From assembly GCF_030936135.1 (NCBI RefSeq), contig NC_082603.1, positions 16,708,880 through 16,772,879 of the forward strand: 64,000 bases of DNA, in the 5' to 3' direction. This document shows positions 51,801-64,000 of this stretch, one piece after another. Position numbers and translations under genes: made by a program. The notes under the pieces were generated by a model. It was not told the DNA's origin. It made no database searches and saw only the letters and a list, made by a program, of their open reading frames with translations. Source of the stretch: Gavia stellata. Taxonomy: Eukaryota; Chordata; Aves; Gaviiformes; Gaviidae. Positions within the stretch are counted from its first letter, which is position 1, and each line of letters begins with the position of its first letter.

Positions 51801-54800
51801 AAACACTTACCTGAAGTCACACTATCCAAACTTACTTGCTTATTTCCTATGAATCTATCTCCAAGACTGCTGGCAAACTATGTAAGTGGAACAATCAAGT
51901 TATGCAGTTATCAAGTCATTTAAAAGTTGCTTAAAAAGCTTTTATACATGGCCCTTTCAAACTACTCATATGCTACTGAAATTTAAGCTTATGACTATAG
52001 CCATAAAATAAACCTTTTCATGAAAGATGAAACCAATTGTGAAAATTACTGGAAAAGAACAGCTAAAGGATACTGGACTAGATCAGTGAGTGTAACGTCA
52101 CAAAAAAAAACCCCAACAAACCAGAATTTCAACAGACAGTAGGGACACTCACAGTTTTTTGAGGTATTGAGAATTTTGCAAGATTTCTCTTTGTGGAAAC
52201 TTGCCAAGACAAGTGGGGAGGACAGAATATTTACCTTCATGGATTGGATTGTTTTAGTACTTGTTGTGCATAACTTGACATATACGTCCCATTTATGGAA
52301 CTCCTCAATAATATTTTGAAACTGTGTCCAAAATATCAGCTAAAAAAACAGCACTCAAGATACCTGAAATGCATGCTGAACTTTATCAGCAAGTCTTATG
52401 AGCAGTTTCCCTTTACCCAAAATATTAGAAGGTGGATTATGCCACAAAACATTAGTTACATCACTCTGGTCAATGAGAACCACAGTGTGCAAGAGATTAC
52501 TGTTCTGAAGGAATTTATACACCACAACATGTACTTGGTGCTTAGATTACTTTCTGCTTCACCTGGAAGTGAAAAAAACCACCACTGGTTTGCTGAAAGT
52601 GAATTATACTGGCCTACTGCAAAACACTTCCTGTTCAAAAATCTGTTTTTTCTCACAAATCCAAATATAAAGTAGCTTCAAATATCTGAAAGCAGAGAAA
52701 ATTTATTTCTGCAGAGTCCAGCTTTACCCCATAGCAATTTCTACAGCATACTGTACTGTAGCAAAGCTATATTGACATTATCTTAAAATACTACACAGAA
52801 CGAAAGAAATTAAATGCAGTCAAAAGATCCTTTGTCTCTTTATTGTGGATATTATTTATTTTATTGATGACAAAGGATTTTTTTTCTCTGATGGTGAGCG
52901 AAAAAAGAGTAAAGTAAACAGTGACATCCTGTAAATATTGTACTTACATAGTAGCAAATACAGCCATAGATGGAAAAAGTATGAATAAAAGACCATGGAT
53001 TTATTGCATACTCTAAGAAAAATCAAAGACTCCACTGAACTCTACAGAAACACATAGAGTGCCTGCATAAAAATCTGTTTACACAAGCAAGTTTGCTTCA
53101 TTCCTAAACAGGAAAAAGTGCTTTCTGTGCTAACTCTCATTCATACTGACGCTGTTCCTTTCCCCGGGGATTGCTGTAACAGGACCAGCAGAGATGTGTA
53201 CCCTTTGGCTCGGTCAGGCATTGACTACAATACCTTTGCCTTCTCGGTTGCTTACACCTCTGAAAGAGAAGCATCCTTGTCCCACCTGCCTCACTCAACC
53301 CGACAGGTCTGTAAGCAGCCTGCTGCCATCCCGTGTGAGGAAACCCGACGGCCTGCAAGCTCGCCCACAGCAGCATCGGTCCAGGATGTGGCAGCAGGAG
53401 AGCTGGCAGTTCAGTAGGCCAGTGCCAGCCTTGCTGGGCTACCGTCTCCCCAGGCCACAGGCATAGGGTAGGTGGCCTCAAGTCAAGCGCCCACTCTGTC
53501 TTCCATCTATAGCTGTCACTGCATATTTCAAACATGGATAGACCTATCTTTATAACATGCTGTAAGTTAAGTCTGTTTCATCATTCCCATTAACAGACAG
53601 GAAATTAAAACACAAACTGGAAAACGGTTTTCTGAGTTTGTTTCTGTCCCTTAAGAACTAAATTCACAGAGCAGATCCTGATCTGGTGAGGTCAGTACAA
53701 ATTTTGCCAATAAATTAAACAGAGATTCTGTATTCATCATAAATAGCAAAAAAGGTCCTGTTTTAAAAATCAAAAAGAATGTTGAAAATGCACGTGCACT
53801 TGTACAAACATTGTTTCAAAACTTAAAATAAATAACCGTTTGTTTGCACTCTTGAATTAGCCACTTTGGTATTCGAGGAATGTGCAATGAAAAGAATTTC
53901 TGATATTTATTAACTAGAACAGTTATCTTGGGAAGACCGAAAATAATGCTGGAGACTGAATACTACCTGCGTAGGGATTTGTCATGTTACAGACCAGTTG
54001 ATAAAAAAATGGCATTTACAACAATTACACCTTCAACAAATCATGTAAGTACCAACTAGTCATAGTATCCAAGCAAGAAAGGCAACCAGGTAATAATCCA
54101 ACATTATAGAAGGAGTAAGAGAGACACAGAAATGAATGAACTGCTGAAGGCTACAAAACTAGTCATTGACATAGGTAAAGCAAGAATGTTACTAGTACAA
54201 GCTGAAGACTTAGCCAAGTGATCTCTACCTTTCTTTATCTGAGAAAAAAAAAAAAATGGGAGGGTTTCTTGTTCAGCCTAGACTGTGGCTCCATACACTT
54301 TCCTCACAATTCTCAAGTCTCCCAACACAGACCCCATACCCTGATCCCATCCAGCCACATAGAAATCTACACATTCTAACAAAATACATGTCTAACATTT
54401 AAGCAAATGTATGTTTCCATGAAACTCAGAGTTGCACAGAAATGAGCTTAAATGATTTCTCATCCTTACCCACCAAAGAACACCTAATACACGCAAGCTA
54501 TTACCAATATTTGCAAATCATTTTGGACTTTGGACTAAGAAGCTTTGATATCCCATTAATTGTCCAGTTGCAGGGTATGTGCAACAACCCAATCCCTTTC
54601 AAAGAAAAGACAGTTGCGAAGGCTAAGATGGTAGACCATGGTCAGCTAAGAACCTGCTATCATTTAGAAACAGGTAATTTAAATGTGTTTTTCTACAGAA
54701 TGTATTATCTTTTCCCATGCACAAAAGCTTTAGCGGACTTGAAAACGTTTGCGAGAAGGGCAGCAGGAGTGATCCAAAAGGTATGGAATGTCTTCTGTCT

Positions 54801-57800
54801 GGGGAACAACTGAGTACACCAGGCTCTTCTGTCTGGAAAAGAGATGACTGAAGGAGGATGTGGTAAGAGGGCTACAAAATCATGAGAAATGCGCAGAGGG
54901 TAGGTAGGGTTAGATGGCTCACTGTTTCTTCCAGAACAGAGACTAGGCAGGGGGAGGACCATACAAAGTAGTAGGAGCCAAATTTGAAAACAGATGGTAT
55001 TTCTTCTCACTGCAAGTCTGTAAGCTGTGAACTGCTGGACAAAGGATGCTTTAGCTGCGAAAAGTTTGCATGAGCTCAAGGGAGACTGGGAAAGTTCAGG
55101 GAAAAGGAATCCACTGAGAGTTATTAAACACGCAGAAAACATACTCAGCTCAAGAAATCCCTAGGCTGAAAACAGATTCAGAAACAGCACGGGGATGGAA
55201 ATATACACGCATTCTACCTTAGCGTTCACTCACAGCCACCACTGGAGATGGGATACTGAACTAGGTGGAGACTCAGTCTGACCCAATATAGCTATTGTGT
55301 TTTTTATCTTTGCTTGATGAATTGATGTTTTACAATGGTAGTCTCTGCTATAGTGACAAGCAAGTAGTAATGGCATCGATAGCACACCATTGATCAGAAA
55401 GCATGGGAAAGAGTGGGTCAGGAACAGTCTTTGTCCTTGCACCAGCAAGTTGGTACTGCATCACCACCTTTGTGAAGAACATAAGCCTCCTCTGGCTTGG
55501 AGCCTGGGAACGAGACACTAGTTTCTCAGTGTCAGGACGAATAAATAAGGAATGTGAATGTTTACATATTTCCAAATACCACAGTATGCAAAAAAACCTA
55601 TTTAAAGAACACATCCTTCTGTGCCTCACAACACAGAATGTCAAAGGTCTTGGAAAAACTGACCTGCTAGTTTCATGAGAAAGGCGCTGTGGCTCAGATC
55701 CAGGCCGTAAGTTCTGCAATTGTTGAGAATAATTGCTACTTTGTGTAACAGCTGAATTCAGTCCTCCATTCTAGGACTTGCTTTAATAAAATGAGCTTGG
55801 GGAAGAGAGGATTGCCATAGCAACAGAATCTTCTTAAAAAAGAAGCAGGAGACATGCTGCTCTCACATCCCACTTCAGCTTTTTCTGCTCTGCTGGTATT
55901 TTCAGCCTGATCTGATCTTGTTGCTGCCAACTCTCTTGGGGGCTGCCCTGGTTAGCTACACCCAGCGCAACGCTGTGCAGCTCCGGCTGGACTTTAAGTG
56001 TCTTAGCTTGCAAGTGTCACAGCTGCCAGTGGAATCCCCTCAGAAAACAAAATCCAGCGGTAGCAAGGGGCAATGACATTTCTGTGGCTGCTGTACAGCA
56101 GTTAGTGACCCAGTCAGAAAGCTGTATCGTGTCTCTCAGATAGTGGTGGGAAATTAGAGCAACGTGGGCCTGTGAGGCCCCACTGAAGAGATGAGGACAT
56201 GTAAGACTGGAAGGGACTTTCAGCCACTCCAGTCCCTGGCTACTTCAGATTAGCACATTATACAATTTCTTCTCTTAAGTGGAAAGCTCCCTCTCTAAAC
56301 TACTTAGGGCTTTTCCCTCTCCCAACCCTGACATTTGGAGCCATTCCAGACATTTGTCCCTTGGTCCTTAGGAACCTTCTTCCAACTTCCAGAGAACATT
56401 TACTCATGAACAGTTTACATCTACTCATTCTTCTGCTGATCTTGTCTTGGCTCTTATCCCTCCCTGCTGTTTCTCTTCTTGATATACTCATAGATGGCTA
56501 ATGGGCTTGCTCTTACCTTTCATTTGTCAAAGTAAACACACCAGGATATTCCAGTCCCCGTGTGTCATGTTGTCGTCGTGTCCCCCCCAGCCCCGTGAGA
56601 TAAGCCTGATCACCTAACCAGCACTTGTACAATGGCATTTATCCCCCTCTTTCTGGTGCAAGTATTTTCTCTCATACCTTCCAGGACTGAATCTGCCCTT
56701 TCTGCAGCCTTGTTAACTAAAGGCTATTGTCCTGTGGTTGACAAACATACAGAGAATATCCTCCTCGCCCCCTTCCAACCAATAAGCACACAGCTAATAC
56801 AGAAACGGTTATTTCTGATTCTTAGGCTAATTACCCTCTGTAAGAAAACCTTCAATTGCCTCCTGAATTTTCCCAAGCAGTCCAAGAAGCACAACTTTCC
56901 TTTATTTCCATTCCACCTTATATTTGCAGTCTGGACTTGAGAAAATCTTGTCCTTCAACTTCCCTTGCTTCCTGCTTTGCGTGTCATCTACTCCCTCCAT
57001 GGCTGTCATCCAGTGGGTAGGACAAACACAACTTTCTCCTCGGAGGGTAGTTGGGTGTCCTTTCCTGCAGCATCTCATTGCTACACCTGGGCTCCATTTC
57101 AACCACAGGGGTTGGACCACAAGGACCCTGCTTTAAGTGCCCATTGCATCATGATCACATCATTACTAGAGTTGCTTACAGTGGCTTCTGCAGTTAATGC
57201 AACAATGTTCTCATTTGGGATTTCTGAGATAAAAATCAAACTGAACATTTCCAGAGAGTTGTTCGTAAATTACGCTGCTTAAAAGCACTGAATTATTGGT
57301 CACTTGCTTCATTGCCTTCTGTTTTCTTTCTCTCTTTTTTTTTTTTTTTTTAAATGGGATAGGGGAGAGGAGAAAGGTATCAAAGCAAGAATTAGTCAGC
57401 CTTGTTCATCTCTATCCCCTACATGGTTCACCCTACAGAGCAAGTAAATCCAAAGGAATTTTATTTCTTGTTATCACATATATAAAGCCTCTAGAGGGAA
57501 AACAAACATATTTAAAATATAATTTCACTGAAGATGAACATTTTAACCAACCATATTTTCAAGATGATTGAAAATTTAACTTAACGTCCAGAAGCAATTT
57601 TGCCGGTAACATTAAAATGCAGTATTGTTTTTGGGAGGCAAAAGTAGTACTTGATGGGGTGAGGCACAATGTGTTTGGCAGTGCAGAGGAGAACTGTACT
57701 TACATTAGCATGCATGAATTTTGATTTTATCTAGGTCACTTCTCCACAAGGCATTTAACCGCAAACTCCTGATAGGCTTCCATACAAAGTTTAAGAGACA

Positions 57801-60800
57801 ACCAACTGCCATGGATATATGACCATTAGACAGACTTGCTTCTGTTTTTTTACACTAGACAGTTGCTAGCTTTCAGTATCAGTGATGGGTCTCAGTACCA
57901 GCCAATGCAGGCAAACACATTGCCAACTTTGGTAATGGCTGCCACAGGGCCCCGAAGACTATGCTGCAAGTAACTGCGCTGTTGAAAATAGAGAAACCAC
58001 ATACTGCTCAGTTACTCCTTCAGAAATCCATGTGCTGCACTTTGGAGCAGTTGCTTGCCAACTGGCTGCAGATGAACCCAAAGCAGACACAGAAAAGCAA
58101 AACTATCCTGAAATAGATATATTGTTTAAAGAAAAAAAAAAGTCACTGCAACAAGGCTGTAAACGGAATAAAAAAAAAGCAAGTGCTTTGATGTATCAAA
58201 AGCTAAGACTGCCACTACAATTTAAGAAAGCAGGAGACAGACAGACCTTGTAGTTCCCAAACCACATTAAAAAACCCCAATATATTCTTTTTACGGAAGA
58301 GAAATTTCAGTCTCCCCCATTTTACTTGAGGTGATTGGATATGTTTATCTGGAACACACTGAAACCATCAGAGCCAGAAGATGAAAAATCTGGTAATTCT
58401 GACAAGTGTTGGCAAACAGAACTGTCAAGTAAGGATAATGACTTTATATTCACAAAGCACTTTTCATCCAGATAGAACCCAGAGTGCTTTACAATTGTTA
58501 CTAATGGATTATACACACACATGAATCACTTTGCCCATGACTGAAATGGAACAGCTTAAGGAGTGAACTGTTTAACAGCACATAGCAACACTACACCACA
58601 GTTTAGCACAGGATCCAGTTGCAAATCCAAGAGAAATTTAGGAAGGCAGAATCTAATTATCCACATTGCAATCTGTGCAGGATGCTGGGTTTACATTACC
58701 CCTCCTCCAACCACCGCCACTGGAAATATTGCAACTGTCAGCATCTAGCACAGCACTCTGTCATAATGGGAAGATGACAGGGTACCTCTCCGGCCCTGTT
58801 TCAGTTAAGTTCCAGGAGAGCTGAACAAAACTTAGCTGAGCCTGCAGAGAACAAATCACTTCAGGGATGCACACAACTGTCCAAGTCCAAGTTAAATCCC
58901 ACCTGAAAGATGGCACCTCATCCCAAAAAATACTCTTTGATAATGTAACAGAGCACTTGGTTGGTACTGCATGGGAAGAAAGAAGCTCACGCTCTATCAC
59001 CGGTGTTACTTCCTCCAGCACCTGCTTCTCATCTGCAAGTTCCCCAGAGGGAAAACAAGGGGCTCTGTTTAATCCTGATTAAACTTGTGAATGAAGGAGC
59101 AGAAAGAATTTAAAGCATCTAAGCAATATAACTAACAGATTGAAGAAAATAGTGCAGAAGTGATGGGGAAGGCTTTTTTTTTTAGCGTTTCAGATAATTA
59201 TATGCTTATTACTATACTATAATGAAAGTAATACTAGAATAAAAGGCAAAAATATAGTAAGGAAATGAGCATTGGACCAACTTTTATAACAGCTGTTCCA
59301 CATTTCAGTAATTTCAACTCAAAATCTGAACTAAAAAATACTTTCAAAATGTTAGAAACATAGGTACAAGCAATTTTTTAAACTCTTCCAAGTCCTACTC
59401 TCAAGTCCATGTTCAACACCTAAGTGAAATTTCAAGGCTGTACGCAGCATTTCACCGATCTCAGTAAAAGCTCTCAAGAGTTCAGTACTTCTGTTAATCA
59501 AGCCATATGTTAAGCTGCTTAAAACTGCAGACTTGTCTTTTTTTCCCTTTTTTTTGTTCTTTTTTACATTCGTCCACAGATCTTACAAAATTGAAGAAAT
59601 AGGCTTGAATACATTCTTTATAAGAAAAAAAGAAAAAACTAATTAGATACATTAATTACTCTATGAAATGCAATAATCTGAGACCAATGTTACCCCTTCA
59701 TACAGATAAAATTTCTATTAAAATCTTAGTGTGTGTTCTTGCTTTTCTTTTCCTCTAACCCCCGCTCAAATTGTCCTGGATTTGGAGCACGTGTAACACC
59801 ATCATCTTTGCCAAAAAGATGTTCAAACAAACAAGTATCTAACAGCAAACACAGTATTATGATCATTAGGTTAAAAACCACAACTCATATAAAAACAGAA
59901 ATTTGCCTACAATAGATTAGGAAACAGGAAATCTTTTAAGGGAACAAGAGCTACAATACAGCCTTCTGAAACAAAAGGAAGAACATTACAGCAATTAATT
60001 CTTCTTTTAACAAACACATGGCATACAACAGCTGGAGAAAGTAAACACTGGGATGCTGGATATCTCTTTGAAAGGCAGGAAGCCAAGAGGAAAGGGTGAC
60101 TACAAATGGAAAGCCTGGAGTCAAAACGAACCCTGAGATTCCTCACCAAGTCAGTGACCATAAGATCTATCTAAAAAATGTAAGTCTGGCAAATTCATCG
60201 TCTAGAACCAGAGATTTCACTGCACAAGTATTTAATCTAGGCTGAACTAAGTGAAAAACTTTCTCTTCGTAGTTTTCCAAGATTAAGCTTATTTTATGCA
60301 ACTACTTTAGATGAGAAGTCAGACCCTTTATAAAAATTGTCTCGTTTACTTCACTACTGCCCTCAGCAATGAGAACAAAGAACGAAACAGTCAGAGAGTC
60401 AGGAATCGGCATGAACATCTGATTGCCTTTCACATTAAGAATACCACAGTCATCAGAGATAACAAAAGGGGACTGACAAAGAGAAAAATTAACAGTCATT
60501 TATACAGAGCTGGAAAACATTTGGAGAAAAGAATCAGGACAGAAAAAGTAGGAGTCAAGTATCTGAAAAACTGCTGTATGTCAGAAATCACTCATTTCCA
60601 ATAAAAACACTTTTGAAACAAAACTGCTAACACAACAAAGATGTCTTTCAAAGAAAGAGAATATTACATAATCTGGCTTTTTCATCATGGATCATATTCC
60701 CAGATATATTGATAATGGCCATCAGCCAGGAGTTAAAGTTTCTTTATTCAGGACTTTCAGGTGGAAAATACTGTATCTAGTTTAATGACACATCTCCAGG

Positions 60801-63800
60801 TGGGTTTCTGACCTCTTCATTGCTTCCTTCCACCTGGACCCTCTGTATTTCAGTAGTCTGTCTAGCACAACTCAACAAAATGTTAAGTCTTCTTCCCTTC
60901 AGAAATAGCAAGTGGCCATCTGAAAGGGCTATCCCAAGCTGTATCAACAAGTTTTCCAAAATCTTGCACCTTGCATGTTTGTCAATTCCCTGTTTCTTTG
61001 CAACAAGTTCCATCTACACGTGAAGACTTTTTTGATCGATTAGTTTAGGTGGCCAGCAGCAAACTTTGGCTTGTGCACACTGGATGTTGCTTTAGTCATG
61101 CTAAATGGAGCTAGCATACACACATGGTTTCTAGACCAGGAATGCAGATGGTTGAGTGTCAGAGAGATGATAGAGTGTACCTGGTTAAAGTATCTTAAGC
61201 AACTTTCCTGGCACCAGAACCAGCAGAAACAGCACTTGAACAGGCACTTTGCACAGACACTCTCCTGCAATAAAATGAAATGTTTAGTTACTGGACACAG
61301 AATTAGATTCAAACAAAACTGCCACTTTAGAAAAACTTGTTTTACAGGTGACTGACTCTTCTAATAAAGCATTCACTCAGGCAGCAGGTATCTCCTTTTG
61401 GATTATAGGAACTGTTTTTAATTCAGACCCTTCAGTATTAATGACTGATGAGCTGAGCATTTTTTTTTTTCTTCCTGTGGATGGAAGATTCTTCTCTGGG
61501 AAAAGAAAATAAATGCTGCAAGCAGCTTTGTGAGCTAGCAGCTGCCTGGAGAACAAAACAGGCAGGCAAGTCAGTAACCCTTACAGTACTTTGCAGTGAC
61601 CAGGGAGTACACTGACAGATCTTTAACCTTTTTGTTTATCAAAAAAACTTTACAGTTCTGAAATGACTGGTACCCTAATGAACAAAAATAAAAGAATGGG
61701 CATACACACATGTGTGTGTATTGACTCAGAGCATACGTTCATTTTTCAAGACAGGAGGAAAAAGCATGTATTAGAACTGACCATTCATAGACCATTGATC
61801 TATATTAATTTCATACTAAAAACAGAGCAGAAAAACTCAGTGTTTCTTCCACCACCCCTCTCCACCCCATCACATCACGAGCTCAGAACCGCTCATCATT
61901 TAAAGAATTTACCAAGCAAGACAAGCAAAAGACATCTTGGTAGCCATGGTAGCCTTCCAAATTTAACTGGCTGTTTTTCTCAGCAAAAGAAAATTCAGTT
62001 CAGTGATACTTGTGTCTTTTTAACCTTCTTTTTCCAGAGGTCAGAATGTTTTTCTTTTGTTTTGGAAAGCAGAGATCTTCCATTCACTATATGAAAACCT
62101 CAGGTCCCCACAACTATCATTGTTCGTGCAGAAACCACAAACGTCCCAACTTTTTTCCAAAGAAGTTGTTGGAAATATTCCAGGAATAATTCCTTTAAAA
62201 CGGCGACTGTACATGCAACTCCTAACAGCAGAGAAATACTTTAATCTTGCGTGTATTGCTGGAGAGATGATAGTAAGTACCGTTTATTAAAAACCTATTG
62301 CAATTTCCTCTGTGATTCTGCTTGAAGACTGCCGTGTAGAAAACATCTGTGAATTCACCTGCAAGCTTGCAGACTTTTCCTCCTGTTCACAGAAAACAGC
62401 AGCATGTTTTGCAAGGGTGGCAAAGTCTGAGTGAGCTCTACAAGAATGCAGCATCACTTCTCCATCCTTTAGTACCACTACCCTGGCTCTCTATGGAAAG
62501 AGCCTCAATGGAAAGGGGCCACAGCCTGTCCTTTCTCCCATGGGAAGGAGCAAGGTTACTTTGTGTGGGGATCCTTCTGTTGACTGGGGACACGAGCTGG
62601 CCTGAGCACTTTATAGCCTCTATAGGAGCAGTTACAGCTATGGGTCACGTCACATCCTCAGCTGAATGCTTGGCAACTGGATCAAACGCAGCTTGTAGCA
62701 CACTGCTATAGACACAATCTTTCTTTGCTAGTTAAATCTTCTGCAGCTATTCAGATTACAAAACTGTGTACCCAACAAGCCCACTTATTTTACTTCCTCT
62801 AAAGGCAGAAAATACTCTTGTCTTCTTTTTAGCACAACTCATCCCACCTACCATCTTTAAACAAAGTTCCTAGTTGACCCAACTCACCAAGTTTTATAAC
62901 CAAGTCTTTCATATGAAAGTGACATAAACCCAGACACTTACACATCTCTCAAGTACCTTATTACAAGGGGCTTTTATTTAAGCATTCACAAACTATACCC
63001 CGCATACATGCCTCATAGGTACCAGGGATAGTCAATGTAAATACCCTTTCATAACTACACATAACATGCTTCAAGGCCAAGGCAAACTCTAGAGGAAGAG
63101 ATCTACATTTAAAAGCTTTGCCTAAATCTTCCTCTAAAAATCAGAGCTGTGCAGTCATGACAGTCATCTCTCCTTGCCAAAGTGCCAGAACTAACTGCAA
63201 TGGTAAGAGATGCGGAGATGCATGAAGATAGAAAGAAGGCAAGCAACAATCAAAAGAGCCCAGCTATATTTTTTATATATCTTAAAAGATGTGGTTTGGA
63301 TCCTAGACAAATGTCTGGAACAGTTCTTATTTCATACATTCTTTCTATAAACTCATATTACAAGGCAGATGAAATACTTTCTATAAGACATTTTATATGC
63401 AACAATAATGTTCTTACTTACCTTTGCTTTTTTAAAATTTAAGATACAAAAATTTTAAATAAGAGCATTCTGCCAAATTTTTCCTTTATCCTTCATAAAA
63501 ACCTTTACATATAGACACTAAATAAAGGTGCTTTTTAATGTTGCAGTTTTCTGCTTTTAAGAATATCCGAGTTGAGGGAAAAAAAAAATGCACATGGAAA
63601 AAGCTTTCTTAATGAAGAAAACGGGATAAAACATAAAATTCACACCATACCATCCATTTTTAAGCAAGAAGTATATTCTTCACATTTTTTTTCATGAATC
63701 TCACCTTGTAACTACTAATTTTATAGTGTTACAGAAGTATATACCTACCTTTTGTTTTAGGATATTATAAAGGTACAAGAGAACAACCCTTGGTATTCTC

Positions 63801-63905
63801 AGTATTGTGATTAGAAACGAGCCTTTTACAGCAGTTCCTAGATGATAGCAAAAAAGAACTGATATGGAAGACAGGACTGGGTGAGGTGGTGGGCTCTTTT
63901 TATTT
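48644..63905 (-). CDS. SLC44A3: SLC44A3, choline transporter-like protein 3, C-terminal exons (partial gene)
   Basis: Minus-strand exons 63905-63749, 61264-61181, 51471-51334, 50859-50623 and 48820-48644 join in frame to encode the last 263 or so residues. All boundaries are GT-AG and all internal ones phase 0 except the first acceptor. Similarity to CTL3 runs throughout: [20 protein letters not shown], a Cys-rich segment ([12 protein letters not shown]), [44 protein letters not shown] and a tail with SNKL...SLR...GTELQ. Hydrophobic stretches in the first, fourth and fifth exons fit the family's late transmembrane helices. SLC44 proteins are multi-pass membrane proteins linked to choline transport; CTL3 itself is poorly characterised. 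The 5' exons and promoter are right of the window. It converges on CNN3. Confidence 0.95.
50623..50859 (-). CDS. SLC44A3: SLC44A3 penultimate exon in this window
   Basis: 79 codons: [20 protein letters not shown], then [20 protein letters not shown], to PYFMDQELL. Holds two predicted membrane helices and the ETNDGS motif typical of the SLC44 C-terminal region. Acceptor TTCACAG, donor GTAAAC. Confidence 0.95.
51334..51471 (-). CDS. SLC44A3: SLC44A3 internal exon ([13 protein letters not shown])
   Basis: 46 codons from [20 protein letters not shown] to [11 protein letters not shown], a hallmark SLC44 segment. Acceptor CTCATTTCAG, donor GTAAGA. The intron to the next exon is only 474 bases. Confidence 0.95.
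54729..55300 (+). mobile_element. CR1-family LINE fragment, 3' end
   Basis: Successive blocks match old amniote CR1 elements in order: GAGAAGGGCAGCAGGAGTGA, TCTGTCTGGAAAAGAGATGA, GGCTACAAAATCATGAG, GATGGTATTTCTTCTCAC, AATCCACTGAGAGTTATTAA, then a terminal block with GGATACTGAACTAGGTGGA and TCTGACCCAATATAGC. It runs to the 3' end of the element. The reverse-transcriptase frame is not recoverable here; open frames across it on both strands are chance. Confidence 0.88.
56200..56500 (-). mobile_element. Diverged CR1-like LINE remnant
   Basis: AAGACTGGAAGGGACTTTCA and CCACTCCAGTCCCTGG resemble the reverse complement of a CR1 3' end. The downstream pyrimidine-rich sequence fits the same orientation but is too diverged to align by eye. 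Confidence 0.45.
58441..58600 (+). mobile_element. Ancient amniote interspersed repeat remnant
   Basis: CACAAAGCACTTTTCATCCA followed by CAGAGTGCTTTACAATTGTT resembles the common old repeat with 'AAAGCGCTTTACAAA' and, further on, 'GAAACTGAGGCACAGAGAGG'-like words. Family assignment is not secure. Confidence 0.45.
61181..61264 (-). CDS. SLC44A3: SLC44A3 internal Cys-rich exon
   Basis: 28 codons, [20 protein letters not shown] then SCLRYFNQ, matching the Cys/aromatic loop of CTL3 that precedes the INGTSFC segment. Acceptor TTTTATTGCAG, donor GTACAC; phase 0 on both sides. Confidence 0.93.
63749..63905 (-). CDS. SLC44A3: SLC44A3 internal exon, most upstream in the window
   Basis: 157 nt after TTTTTCTTTCTAG. 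The first A completes a codon split across the preceding intron, then [20 protein letters not shown] through [17 protein letters not shown], donor GTAGGT. It carries the conserved GTAVKGSFL motif of the SLC44 family. Confidence 0.95.
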
Positions 63906-64000
63906 CTAGAAAGAAAAACAAACAATTTAAAAATGTTTTAGAAACTTATTTAAGAAGATATACATTGTATCTTTTCAGTATTTTTAAATTTAAAGAATTA
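63906..64000 (-). other. SLC44A3: SLC44A3 intron running off the right edge
   Basis: AT-rich sequence upstream (minus-strand sense) of the 63905 exon. Earlier SLC44A3 exons lie beyond the window. Confidence 0.85.

Larger units (their letters stand above)
51472..61180 (-). other. SLC44A3: SLC44A3 intron (9.7 kb)
   Basis: The longest SLC44A3 intron in the window. It contains a GC-richer stretch with CpGs at 53.1-53.54 kb, a long CR1 3' fragment (54.73-55.30 kb), a second CR1-like piece (56.2 kb) and an ancient repeat near 58.5 kb. No exon fits between the flanking phase-0 exons, which are adjacent in the human protein. Confidence 0.85.

Noticed and set aside
54442..55142. 123-codon plus-strand and 145-codon minus-strand frames
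   Set aside because: Both run across the CR1 3' fragment, which explains the sequence, and neither shows a known protein.
61702..61718. ACACACATGTGTGTGT palindrome
   Set aside because: A short CA/TG dinucleotide palindrome, common in vertebrate DNA and without other context.

Overview
The window is vertebrate nuclear DNA, most likely from a bird. It holds three spliced protein genes with large AT-rich introns, one strong CpG island, degraded CR1-type LINE fragments (one minus-strand fragment begins with the CR1 terminal ATTCTATGAT-type repeat, read in reverse complement), and few other interspersed repeats. There are no operons, CRISPR arrays, phage genes or tRNA genes that I could see. Almost all the short open frames in the window are chance frames; the real coding sequence lies in small exons that I assembled from splice sites and protein similarity recalled from memory. 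No database search was run.

Layout. (1) 1-2397: the last part of an ALG14 intron and its final coding exon (+ strand), followed by a 3' UTR with several AATAAA signals. (2) About 3.0-16.85 kb: intergenic DNA with no supported gene. It has a T/G homopolymer tract at 9.03 kb, a C-rich stretch at 14.1-14.4 kb and a small CpG-dense patch at 14.6-14.73 kb. (3) 16.86-18.56 kb: a CpG island with the CNN3 promoter and first coding exon, and a second promoter-like motif cluster with a splice donor just inside intron 1. (4) 17.6-43.58 kb: the complete CNN3 gene (calponin-3, seven coding exons, 331 residues) with a 20.5-kb first intron. (5) 43.6-48.6 kb: intergenic DNA or the SLC44A3 3' UTR, with CR1 remnants. 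(6) 48.6-63.9 kb: the last five coding exons of SLC44A3 (choline transporter-like 3) on the minus strand, convergent with CNN3; its 5' exons lie beyond the right edge.

The gene order and orientation (ALG14 >, CNN3 >, < SLC44A3) match the human 1p21.3 neighbourhood as I remember it, so this is conserved synteny rather than a functional cluster. The three genes have unrelated roles: ALG14 in N-glycan assembly at the ER, CNN3 in actin-myosin regulation, SLC44A3 as a multi-pass membrane protein. I found no new multi-gene system. The observations most worth following up are the second promoter-like block in CNN3 intron 1, a well-formed 67-nt candidate poison exon in CNN3 intron 3, a C-terminal extension of SLC44A3, and an antisense intronic open frame running into an A-tract.
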